NCBI GenBank assembly: GCA_015069295.1
Contig: SVIW01000001.1
Location: forward strand, 62,001-126,000
DNA: 64,000 nucleotides
Source: Clostridiales bacterium
Lineage (GTDB): Bacteria > Bacillota > Clostridia > Christensenellales > Borkfalkiaceae
Direction of reading: 5' to 3'
A program made the position numbers and the translations under genes. Positions 41,267 to 47,798 of the stretch are shown in pieces. Numbering within the stretch: position 1 is the first letter of the stretch; each line of letters starts with the position of its first letter. The notes under the pieces are model-generated. The model was not told the origin of the DNA. It was given only the letters and a program-made list of their open reading frames with translations, and ran no database searches.

Positions 41267-41968
41267 TTAGTCCAGAAAATCCTCCGGGTATAATTTTAAT
41301 CGCAGTTTTTCTATCGCGTGTTTTTCTATGCGGGATATATACGAACGGGAAATCTTTAAAACGTTGGCAACCTCGCGCTGCGGCAAAGGAATCCCGCCTT
41401 TCAAGGCATACCGAAGGCAGATAATCGTATACTCTCTGTCCGTTAATACCGCCTTTATCTGTTCTAACAGTTTTTCCCGCTGTACCGTCCGTTCGACTTC
41501 TTCAAAAACACAGTCCTCTTTTTCAAAGAGTAAATCCATCAAAGTCAATTCGTTACCGTCCTTATCCGTCCCCACGGGCTCGGATAAAGACATCGTATTT
41601 TTGTGTTTCTTGTTTGCGCGGATTAGCATTAAAATTTCGTTTTCGATACACCGCGCCGTATACGTCGCAAGCGCCGTGCCGTGCCCCGGCTTATACGTGC
41701 CGATGGCTTTAATCAGTCCCATACTCCCCACCGAAATCAAATCGTCCGTTTCCGCTGCTCCCGAATATTTTTTGACGATATGCGCCACCAAACGCATATT
41801 GTGCTTTATTAAAATCTCCTTCGCTTCCTTATCCCCCTTCGCTACAAGCGACAAATAATACCCTTCCTTCTCCTTTGACAAAGGTTTTGGAAAGGTATTT
41901 TTGTTGCCAATCGCCCCCGTAAAAAATACGATGCGCCCCATCAACGTCCAAAGAAAATCTAAAAACAT
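41267..41968 (-). CDS. sigK: Sporulation sigma factor SigK (pro-sigma-K)
   Basis: Mother-cell sigma factor of late sporulation, 233 residues, uninterrupted (no skin-type element). Starts with a hydrophobic pro-sequence (MFLDFLWTLMGRIVFFTGAIG) followed by FPKPLSKEKEGYYLSLVAKGD, which matches the region cleaved by SpoIVFB in other SigK proteins. Region 2: HNMRLVAHIVKKYS, DLISVGSMGLIKAI, ATYTARCIENEILM; region 4.2: REVANVLKISRSYISRIEKHA. GAGGTG precedes the ATG. Its presence implies an endospore-forming lineage. The upstream 40-170 bp is full of repeats that may be its control region. Confidence 0.9.
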   Translation of the reverse strand: MFLDFLWTLMGRIVFFTGAIGNKNTFPKPLSKEKEGYYLSLVAKGDKEAKEILIKHNMRLVAHIVKKYSGAAETDDLISVGSMGLIKAIGTYKPGHGTALATYTARCIENEILMLIRANKKHKNTMSLSEPVGTDKDGNELTLMDLLFEKEDCVFEEVERTVQREKLLEQIKAVLTDREYTIICLRYALKGGIPLPQREVANVLKISRSYISRIEKHAIEKLRLKLYPEDFLD

Positions 41969-42007
41969 ACCTTTTCACCTCGCCTTGCTATCCTATGTTT
42001 TGGACGG

Positions 42008-42141
42008 TTTGTACTATGCAAAAAAAGTTTTTCTTTTTCTTTGGTTGTATGCGTCGCATAGGTATTATGCCTGACATACCCCTTTATTTTAAAGGGATTC
42101 TGCTTTGTACTATGTTACTCATAATACCTATGTCTGACATA
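42008..42141. repeat. Nested repeat cluster upstream of sigK
   Basis: Contains an 11-bp direct repeat TTTGTACTATG (42008-42018, 42104-42114), a perfect 13-bp inverted repeat CATAGGTATTATG/CATAATACCTATG (42057-42069, 42120-42132) 50 bp apart, an internal CCCTTTA/TAAAGGG hairpin, and CTGACATA twice (42071-42078, 42134-42141), the second within the dyad TATGTC-T-GACATA. Read toward sigK, CATAGTACAAA resembles the CATA-type -10 elements of sporulation sigma factors. No convincing gene lies in 41969-42231. Confidence 0.6.
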
Positions 42142-42231
42142 AGCGCCCGTTTTTGCGCAAGAAAAAGAAGAGGTAAGCGTGCTTGCCCCTTCCTGCCCCG
42201 TTTTGCACGGATTTTAATTAAAATAAGGATT

Positions 42232-42570
42232 TGAGTTTGTCTGTAAGCCGAGTTCTGTCGTGTACGGTCATTTATCTAGGCTTGTCGTCGCCGACAAGCT
42301 CGAGCGATGTTCACGGTATTCCGTCGGACGGACAGCCCTATTGACGGATACCCAATCTTGCAGCGGGTGGGGTTTACATGGCATACCTTGTTACCAAGGT
42401 ATCGGTGAGCTCTTACCTCGCCTTTCCATCCTTACCGCATTGCGCGGCGGTTTATTTCTGTTGCACTGTCCTTAAAGTCGCCTTTACCTGACGTTATCAG
42501 GCACCCTGTCCTATGCTGCTCGGACTTTCCTCATGGTTCTTTCGAACCCCGCGACCGTATAACAAACTCA
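42232..42570 (-). ncRNA. rnpB: RNase P RNA, bacterial type A
   Basis: Catalytic RNA of RNase P. On the minus strand the conserved 5' segment GAGGAAAGTCCGAGC, the P4 partner region and the 3' segment ACAGAACTCGGCTTAC are all present, along with GGTAAGGATGGAAAGGCGAGGTAAGAGC-type conserved core pieces. Ends are placed by the terminal P1 helix ACAAACTCA/TGAGTTTGT (42562-42570 with 42232-42240). About 339 nt. Confidence 0.95.
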
Positions 42571-42581
42571 AATCTTTTATT

Positions 42582-42610
42582 ATTATAGCACATTTATTTA
42601 AAAAAATCAT
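42582..42610 (-). promoter_or_regulatory. Promoter of rnpB
   Basis: Minus strand TATAAT (42582-42587) placed about 12 bp before the RNase P RNA 5' end, so the start falls at its first bases; the -35 (ATGATT, 17 bp upstream) is weak. Confidence 0.6.
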
Positions 42611-42619
42611 TTGTTTTTC

Positions 42620-42648
42620 TTGCCTTTTTGAATAAAAAAGTGTAAAAT
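42620..42648 (+). promoter_or_regulatory. Promoter of pyk
   Basis: TTGCCT (42620-42625), 17-bp spacer, TAAAAT (42643-42648); start near 42655, about 57 nt before the ATG. Confidence 0.6.
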
Positions 42649-42711
42649 ATAGAAGAAAATAATAATGGGTGAGAATTGGCTCATTTTTAGATTTTTACCT
42701 TAGGAGTTTTT

Positions 42712-44118
42712 ATGAAAAAAACAAAAATCATTTGTACTATCGGTCCTGCAAGCTCGAATAAGACGACCTTTTCGAAGATGGCTGACGCAGGTATGGATAT
42801 CGTTCGTCTCAACTTTTCCCACGGCACGCACGAGGATTTTGCCAATAAAATCGCTATGATTAAAGAAGTCCGCGCAGAAAAGCAGCTTCCCCTGCCGATT
42901 ATGCTTGACACGAAAGGTCCTGAATTTCGAATTAAGACCTTTGAAACGGGCAAAATTACTTTGGAAGAAAACGATAACTTTACCTTTACGACGGAAGACG
43001 TCGTAGGCGACAATACCCGCGTATCCGTTTCGTACGAAGGCATATGCGAGGATTTAGTCCCTGGAGATAAAATTCTGTTGAACAACGGCTTAATCGTTTT
43101 TCGCGTAACGGAAGTAAAAACCCCCAACGTTCACTGCAAAGTAGAAGTCGGGGGCGAGCTTTCCAATAGAAAATCGATGTTTTTCCCCGATAAAGAACTG
43201 CACCTTGACTTTTTATCCGAGCAAGACAAAGCCGATTTGTTATTTGGTATTGAACAAGACGTTGATTTCGTAGCGCTTTCTTTCGTTTCCAAACCCCAAG
43301 ACGTTTTGGACGCAAAGGAATTCCTTGCGGCAAACGGCGGCAGCCATATCGACGTTATCGCAAAAATCGAAAACCGCGCAGGCGTAAACAATTTGCTGGA
43401 AATTATGAACGTCTCCGACGGGATTATGGTTGCCAGAGGCGACCTTGGCGTAGAAATCCCCTACGTAGAATTGCCCAACGTACAAAAGCATATCATTACG
43501 CAGTGCCGTATTCACGGAAAACGGGTTATCACCGCAACGGAAATGCTCGAATCGATGATTCATAACCCTCGGCCTACCCGTGCAGAAATTTCCGACGTTG
43601 CTAACGCCGTTTACGACGGTACCTCCGCCGTTATGCTTTCTGGGGAAACGGCAGCGGGCTCTTACCCCGTGCAATCGGTAAACGCAATGGCAAAAATCGT
43701 TGAACACGCGGAAGAACACATCGAATATATCCATACCATAGACGATTTTGAAATTGAAACGGCTGCGGAAGCCCTTTCCCACTCGGCGGCAACCCTTGCA
43801 AAAGACCTGAACGCCAGCGCAATCGTCGTCTGCACGCGTACGGGCGGTACGGCAAGAAAGGTGTCCCGTTTCCGTCCAAACATCAATATTATCGGTATCA
43901 CGACGGATATCCACGCGTATCGTCAGCTTGCCCTTAGCTGGGGCGTTTGGCCGGCGTTGACGGAAGAATATACGTCCATCGATATTCTCTTCTATTTTGC
44001 CAAACAAATCGCAAAAAAGAGCGGTTTGGTAAAGAAGGGCGATACCATCGTTATCACGGGCGGCACCCCTAACGGCAAGAGCGGGAACTCGAACCTTATT
44101 AACGTAGAAACAATTTAA
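42712..44118 (+). CDS. pyk: Pyruvate kinase
   Basis: Converts phosphoenolpyruvate and ADP to pyruvate and ATP. 468 residues: KTKIICTIGPASSNKTTFSKM, RLNFSHGTHED, MLDTKGPEFRI, the catalytic Lys in IDVIAKIENRAGV, metal-binding region MVARGDLGVEIP, TATEMLESMIHNPRPTRAE and SGETAAGSYPV. It ends after the regulatory C domain without the extra PEP-utiliser-like domain found in many Bacillus/Clostridium enzymes. AGGAG lies 7 nt before the ATG. Monocistronic. Confidence 0.96.
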   Translation: MKKTKIICTIGPASSNKTTFSKMADAGMDIVRLNFSHGTHEDFANKIAMIKEVRAEKQLPLPIMLDTKGPEFRIKTFETGKITLEENDNFTFTTEDVVGDNTRVSVSYEGICEDLVPGDKILLNNGLIVFRVTEVKTPNVHCKVEVGGELSNRKSMFFPDKELHLDFLSEQDKADLLFGIEQDVDFVALSFVSKPQDVLDAKEFLAANGGSHIDVIAKIENRAGVNNLLEIMNVSDGIMVARGDLGVEIPYVELPNVQKHIITQCRIHGKRVITATEMLESMIHNPRPTRAEISDVANAVYDGTSAVMLSGETAAGSYPVQSVNAMAKIVEHAEEHIEYIHTIDDFEIETAAEALSHSAATLAKDLNASAIVVCTRTGGTARKVSRFRPNINIIGITTDIHAYRQLALSWGVWPALTEEYTSIDILFYFAKQIAKKSGLVKKGDTIVITGGTPNGKSGNSNLINVETI

Positions 44119-44134
44119 CCGAAAACGCAATGTA

Positions 44135-44166
44135 AAGCCCCGCGCAGTACGCGCGGGGCTTGCTTT
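44135..44166 (+). terminator. Terminator of pyk
   Basis: 11-bp stem AAGCCCCGCGC/GCGCGGGGCTT (44135-44145, 44151-44161) with AGTAC loop followed by a short T-rich stretch TGCTTTAT. Confidence 0.8.
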
Positions 44167-45079
44167 ATATTCTTTTTAAATCGTTAGGCACTATCATTTT
44201 TATTTTTCTTGGAACGACTTCTATGCAAATCTTCCCGTTTTGCCCTTTTTCGCCGTCAAAATTCCAAATGATATCGTCGTCGACCTCGATATCAAAACGC
44301 GAGCCATTCAAGCGTATAACCCGTTTACAGCGCGTTTTATAGCCGAATAGGAACAATCTTGCAACGCCGACAAGCGCGCCCACCTTACGAAAGAAATTCG
44401 GGCTTTCCGTTTGCTTTACAATAGCAACCTCGATTTTACCGTCTTGCAGGTTCGCAAGTTTTTTATTAAAACCAAACCCTGCAACGTAGCGGCTGTTGAT
44501 AAAGGAAGAGAGTACCGCGTGCGTTTCTATTTGCTGCTCCCCGTTTTCGCAACGGATTTTAAAGACTTGAAAGCGCAAATTCTTCCTTGCGCCGTGCCAC
44601 CAATACGCAAGCCTGCCTACGTAATTTTTTTGCTTTTGCGAGGTTTTATAGGTCGCGCTGGTAAACGCGCCCGCAGCCACTACGTACATCGCGTATACGT
44701 CGTTTACCCGCATACAATCCAACGGCTCCGTTTTGCCCGTTTGGATAATTTTTAAGGCTTTTTTGATGTTTTTGGGGATTTTTAAGGTGTGTGCGATATC
44801 GTTTACCGTACCGCTGGGAATATACCCAAGCTCGGGCAAATTCTCCTTATCAGCCAACCCTTGTATTACTTCGTTAAACGAGCCGTCTCCGCCCGCAAAA
44901 ATAATAGCGTCGTACGTATTGAGCGCAGCCTTTGCCGTAGCCGTCATATCGCCCGCGCCCGTCGTTTCGTGTACGTCGACGATTTCGTATTTCTTTTTTA
45001 ATTCCTCGACGATAAAGGACAGTTTTTTGGCTATTTTTCCTTTGCCGCTGACAGGATTATAGATAAAGATGCAGCGCAT
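44165..45079 (-). CDS. Diacylglycerol/lipid kinase family protein (YegS/DgkB type)
   Basis: Soluble lipid kinase, 304 residues. Start IFIYNPVSGKGKIAKKL, nucleotide-binding IIFAGGDGSFNEVIQGLAD, GYIPSGTVNDIAHTLKIP, and the C-terminal domain with NFDGEKG, where the general base of DgkB lies. Phosphorylates diacylglycerol or a related lipid; in Gram-positives this recycles diacylglycerol left by lipoteichoic-acid synthesis. Convergent with pyk. Confidence 0.9.
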   Translation of the reverse strand: MRCIFIYNPVSGKGKIAKKLSFIVEELKKKYEIVDVHETTGAGDMTATAKAALNTYDAIIFAGGDGSFNEVIQGLADKENLPELGYIPSGTVNDIAHTLKIPKNIKKALKIIQTGKTEPLDCMRVNDVYAMYVVAAGAFTSATYKTSQKQKNYVGRLAYWWHGARKNLRFQVFKIRCENGEQQIETHAVLSSFINSRYVAGFGFNKKLANLQDGKIEVAIVKQTESPNFFRKVGALVGVARLFLFGYKTRCKRVIRLNGSRFDIEVDDDIIWNFDGEKGQNGKICIEVVPRKIKMIVPNDLKRI

Positions 45080-45183
45080 AACGCTCTCCGAATTTTTCTT
45101 TTGTTTTACCGCCTTATTTTACCATATTGTATAAAAATTGTCAAGCCCACGACAATTATCTACTTTAAAAACCCGAAAAATAG

Positions 45184-45212
45184 TTGACTTTAGTTTTCGC
45201 TTGGGGTATACT
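45184..45212 (+). promoter_or_regulatory. Promoter of small RNA 1
   Basis: TTGACT (45184-45189), 17-bp spacer, TATACT (45207-45212). Confidence 0.8.
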
Positions 45213-45218
45213 GTTTAT

Positions 45219-45309
45219 AGAATTTATAGTCCTGCGAGAAATCGAGGTGGACAGAGGCACGATGGTGCGATAAATTCTGTTTAGGATTCCCTTTGTGGAA
45301 TCCTTTTTT
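45219..45309 (+). ncRNA. Putative small RNA 1 (three-way-junction fold plus terminator)
   Basis: About 91 nt. A 9-bp closing stem AGAATTTAT/ATAAATTCT (45219-45227, 45270-45278) encloses two hairpins: GTCC..CGA-GAAA-TCG..GGAC and GCAC-GATG-GTGC. A separate intrinsic terminator GGATTCC-CTTTGT-GGAATCC-TTTTTT follows. The predicted start site coincides with the first base of the closing stem, so promoter, fold and terminator agree. No ORF of useful size. I cannot match it to a known family (not tRNA, SRP RNA, 6S or a riboswitch I recognise). Confidence 0.75.
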
Positions 45310-45329
45310 AATTTTTGTCCAAAAAACTA

Positions 45330-45358
45330 TTGACTTTTTCAAAAAAATAGCATATACT
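45330..45358 (+). promoter_or_regulatory. Promoter of small RNA 2
   Basis: TTGACT (45330-45335), 17-bp spacer, TATACT (45353-45358); identical over more than 45 bp to the promoter of small RNA 3. Confidence 0.8.
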
Positions 45359-45364
45359 AATATT

Positions 45365-45435
45365 GGTCTTGAACCAGAGGACGTTTTCTCGAGAGCGTCC
45401 CAACCCGTGTCAACCGAAAGGGGGCACGGTTTTTT
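45365..45435 (+). ncRNA. Putative small RNA 2 (tandem paralogue of RNA 3)
   Basis: About 71 nt: 5' hairpin TGGT-CTTGA-ACCA, central hairpin GGACG-TTTTCTCGAGAG-CGTCC, the single-stranded CAAC, then terminator CCGTG...CACGG with GAAA inner loop and six T (45430-45435). The 5' hairpin and the TTCTCGAG loop are identical to RNA 3, while the stems differ but still pair. Confidence 0.78.
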
Positions 45436-45506
45436 ATTGCTTGAAATGGTTATCCCACTTCTTCAAGAGCGAGCACACCTCTTTTTATTTTTTTTCGAAA
45501 AAACTA

Positions 45507-45535
45507 TTGACTTTTTCAAAAAAATAGCATATACT
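45507..45535 (+). promoter_or_regulatory. Promoter of small RNA 3
   Basis: TTGACT (45507-45512), 17-bp spacer, TATACT (45530-45535), exactly 177 bp after the promoter of RNA 2. Confidence 0.8.
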
Positions 45536-45541
45536 AATATT

Positions 45542-45613
45542 GGTCTTGAACCAGAGGCGAATTCTCGAGGTCGTCTCAACCCGCGCCCTGCTTAACAGCC
45601 GACGCGGTTTTTT
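45542..45613 (+). ncRNA. Putative small RNA 3 (tandem paralogue of RNA 2)
   Basis: About 72 nt: hairpin TGGT-CTTGA-ACCA, central stem GAGGCGA/TCGTCTC around the conserved ATTCTCGAGG loop, CAAC, then terminator CCGCG...CGCGG and six T. Compared with RNA 2 the central stem and terminator stem have changed on both sides (for example CCGTG/CACGG to CCGCG/CGCGG), keeping pairing. The sequence after both terminators (ATTGCTTGAAATG) is also shared, marking a duplication. Confidence 0.78.
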
Positions 45614-45637
45614 ATTGCTTGAAATGACTAAAAACTG

Positions 45638-45666
45638 TTGACAAATGCAAAAAGATACTATATACT
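45638..45666 (+). promoter_or_regulatory. Promoter of small RNA 4
   Basis: TTGACA (45638-45643), 17-bp spacer, TATACT (45661-45666). Confidence 0.8.
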
Positions 45667-45672
45667 ATTATT

Positions 45673-45745
45673 ACAGTTGCGAAACTGTAATAAATAAGCT
45701 TGTCAGCGTTGGCGGGTCGTAACCGTATGGCTTGCTTATTTTTTT
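45673..45745 (+). ncRNA. Putative small RNA 4, possibly with a longer read-through form to about 45808
   Basis: 5' hairpin ATTACAGTT-GCGA-AACTGTAAT (45670-45691) with a GNRA-type loop, then a large hairpin closed by AAATAAGC/GCTTATTT (45692-45699, 45734-45741) ending in a seven-T tract. The inner part contains GTAACCG (45719-45725), which can instead pair with CGGTTAC (45772-45778) beyond the first terminator; a second strong terminator follows at 45782-45808. The RNA could therefore have a short and a long conformation. Confidence 0.7.
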
Positions 45746-45781
45746 GCGCTTAAGCAGTATGCTTTGTAAGTCGGTTACCGC

Positions 45782-45812
45782 GGAACGGGGACCCCCCGTT
45801 CCATTTTTATTT
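45782..45812 (+). terminator. Second terminator downstream of small RNA 4
   Basis: 9-bp stem GGAACGGGG-ACC-CCCCGTTCC (45782-45790, 45794-45802) followed by ATTTTTATTTTC. Confidence 0.8.
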
Positions 45813-45823
45813 TCTTTTTAAGT

Positions 45824-46066
45824 TTCGATAATGCAAGGGTTCAAATCCCTTTCATAAAGACAATGAAATAAGGATAGGCAAAAATGCCTATCCTTATTTC
45901 GTGGCGCAGAGAAATATTTTGTCGTTTCACGACAAAGCAGCGTCGCTACACCGCCCTCGCCATCTATTTTTCCTTTCGTTTTTACGCTCCTTGGCTTCGC
46001 CAAATAGCAAGCTGAGCGCGTGAACCCTTGATAATTCAAGTTTTCCGCAAGACCTTTCTCTGCGCG
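45824..46066. repeat. Degenerate tRNA-Ser-derived element downstream of tRNA-Ser
   Basis: Reading the minus strand away from tRNA-Ser: after the terminator comes an inverted copy of the tRNA 3' end (GCGCAGAGAAAGG, 46053-46065), a TTTGGCGAAGCCAA hairpin segment, a piece like the tRNA 5' half (AGATGGCGAGGGCGGT), a direct copy of the tRNA 3' end (TTTCTCTGCGCCAC, 45901-45914), a 15-bp perfect hairpin (45866-45880 with 45885-45899), and an inverted T-arm remnant (GGGTTCAAATCCC, 45837-45851). No gene is supported here. Confidence 0.7.
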
Positions 46067-46098
46067 CAAAAAAAGCACCCGTAAGGGGTGCTTTTTTT
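46067..46098 (-). terminator. Terminator of tRNA-Ser
   Basis: AGCACCC/GGGTGCT stem with seven T on the minus strand. The stem is the same as that of the tRNA-Val terminator; only the loop differs. Confidence 0.85.
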
Positions 46099-46099
46099 G

Positions 46100-46189
46100 T
46101 GGCGCAGAGAAAGGGATTTGAACCCTTGTATACATTCCTGCATAACACGATTTCGAATCGTGCGCGTTCGACCGCTCCGCCATCTCTGC
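46100..46189 (-). tRNA. tRNA-Ser (anticodon CGA)
   Basis: 90 nt with encoded CCA. Acceptor GCAGAGA/TCTCTGC, anticodon arm CACGA-TTCGAAA-TCGTG (CGA), long class II variable arm, T arm AAGGG-TTCAAAT-CCCTT, discriminator G. Confidence 0.94.
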
Positions 46190-46202
46190 AAACAGCTTAT
46201 TT

Positions 46203-46231
46203 ATTATATACTATCGTCAAAAAAAAATCAA
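46203..46231 (-). promoter_or_regulatory. Promoter of tRNA-Ser
   Basis: Minus strand TTGATT (46226-46231), 17-bp spacer, TATAAT (46203-46208), ending 13 bp before the tRNA. Confidence 0.75.
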
Positions 46232-46253
46232 CTGTTTTTATGCCGTTTTTTTA

Positions 46254-46286
46254 ATTTCCCCGCTGTGTTTTTACACAACGGGGAAA
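46254..46286 (-). terminator. Hairpin after the transporter gene, probable operon end
   Basis: TTTCCCCG(T)TGTGT-AAAA-ACACA(G)CGGGGAAA pairs almost perfectly just after the stop at 46294. The U tract on the minus strand is poor, so termination strength is uncertain. Confidence 0.5.
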
Positions 46287-46293
46287 CATTTCC

Positions 46294-47709
46294 TTACAAC
46301 AACGTTATCAGTAATTGCGACGCCAAAACGATTAAGACAAGCGCAATCGGATAGGTCGACGCATAAGCCGCCGCTACGTCGTCCGTCTTTGCCGTCGAAA
46401 TCAGCGTACCAAGCGCAGGCGTACTCGTCATACCACCCGTGATTGAACCAAGGTTGTTCAGCAAAGGCAATTTCAGTAAATATTTACCAAGGAAATAACC
46501 CCCAATCATCGGTACAATCGTCATCAACGCACCGCCAAGGAAGCCCCACGCAACGATAGCGCCGCCGTGTTCTCTTACCTGCGCAACCAACGCAACGCCG
46601 CCGTCAACGCCAGCGCCCAACAAGAACAAGGCAAGCCCGAATTCTCTCAATACCTTTAAGGTGCTTTCTCTTACTTCCAAAGAAAGCTTGCCGATATGCC
46701 CAAAATGTCCAAAGACTAAGCACATAATCAGCACGCCGCCCGTCGTAGCCAACGAGAAGGTTGCTCCGCTATACCCGCTGCCCGTCAAAGGAATCGTAAG
46801 CGACCCCAAAATTAAGCCTGCGACAACCGCAAGAGCAAACGGCAAAAACCCAAAGTCTTCACACTTGAAAAATTTCGAATAATCTCTCTTTTCTTCCTGT
46901 GCGCCCGCGCGTAAGAAATCTCTTTCCTTTGCCATATCCGCTTTCGTGAATTTGGGCATAAGCTGTACGAACAATACGACGCCGACAACCCCAAAAGGAT
47001 ACGCAATTGCGTGCCCAAGCGTAATCAAGGATTCTAATTTCGTTTGATTTGCCGCGCCCGCTACCGAGTCCAACGCAGCCGAGTAACCGGGCGTCGAGGT
47101 CAATGAACCCGAAAGCACGCCCGACCAATATTCGGGACCGTACGAGGTAATTAAGGTAAAAATAACCGCAACCAACGTACCCAAAAGAATGATAACGATA
47201 CCCAAAACGATATACGTTTTAAAGTTTTTCGCTAAATTTTTAAAGAAATTAGGACCCGCAATAAACCCTACGCTGCCTACGAAAAGGATTAAGCCGATGT
47301 TTTGCACCGTGCCGTTTAAATTTTTAACGACGGCGGAATCTTCCGTTAAATGAAAACCGGAAAAGATATTTGCCTCTTCGGGCACTAACGTACAAAGGAA
47401 GCCTACCAAAATAGCAACGAGGAATACCCCTGCCGTACCAAGCGATACGCCCTTAATATTGATTGCGCCCAACAAATACCCCAAACCGATAACGACAAAG
47501 GCAATCGTAAACATTACGAAGGTCGTCGTTTGCGTGTTAAAAATATTTTCCAGACCGTTTTTCCCGTCTTTTGGATTAAAGACGGCGCTCAACGCACACC
47601 AAACCGCAAGACCTGCCACAACGACGAGAGCAAGCGTTATCCAAAGCCATTTTAAGCTTTTCTTTTTCTTGGGTTCGGTATGGAGAACTTCTTGATTTTG
47701 ATTTTCCAT
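46294..47709 (-). CDS. AspT/YbjL-family transporter, probable dicarboxylate exporter
   Basis: 471-residue membrane protein with a short lysine-rich cytoplasmic head, one helix, then two repeated blocks of helices of the aspartate-alanine exchanger duplication family; the family signatures SGSLTSTPGYSAAL and SITGGMTSTPALGTL occur once in each block. Members include AspT (aspartate/alanine exchange) and YbjL-type proteins linked to succinate and glutamate efflux. It is the last gene of the malate-fumarate-succinate operon (gap of 89 bp after frdA), so export of succinate or exchange of a C4-dicarboxylate is likely. ATG at 47709 has AGGAGA upstream; the longer frame does not. Confidence 0.88.
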   Translation of the reverse strand: MENQNQEVLHTEPKKKKSLKWLWITLALVVVAGLAVWCALSAVFNPKDGKNGLENIFNTQTTTFVMFTIAFVVIGLGYLLGAINIKGVSLGTAGVFLVAILVGFLCTLVPEEANIFSGFHLTEDSAVVKNLNGTVQNIGLILFVGSVGFIAGPNFFKNLAKNFKTYIVLGIVIILLGTLVAVIFTLITSYGPEYWSGVLSGSLTSTPGYSAALDSVAGAANQTKLESLITLGHAIAYPFGVVGVVLFVQLMPKFTKADMAKERDFLRAGAQEEKRDYSKFFKCEDFGFLPFALAVVAGLILGSLTIPLTGSGYSGATFSLATTGGVLIMCLVFGHFGHIGKLSLEVRESTLKVLREFGLALFLLGAGVDGGVALVAQVREHGGAIVAWGFLGGALMTIVPMIGGYFLGKYLLKLPLLNNLGSITGGMTSTPALGTLISTAKTDDVAAAYASTYPIALVLIVLASQLLITLL

Positions 47710-47798
47710 TTCTCTTCTCCTATCTATGCGGACGAAAACGCACAAAGCGTACCTTCGTGCGTTTTGTCCAGGTTTATTTCATCTTTTCCCTTTAATGT

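Noticed and set aside
41995..42234. 79-codon frame divergent from sigK
   Set aside because: No Shine-Dalgarno sequence, low-complexity Phe run, and it overlaps the repeat cluster; composition does not resemble a protein.
45818..46183. 121-codon minus-strand frame over tRNA-Ser
   Set aside because: It is the translation of the tRNA, its terminator and tRNA-derived repeats.
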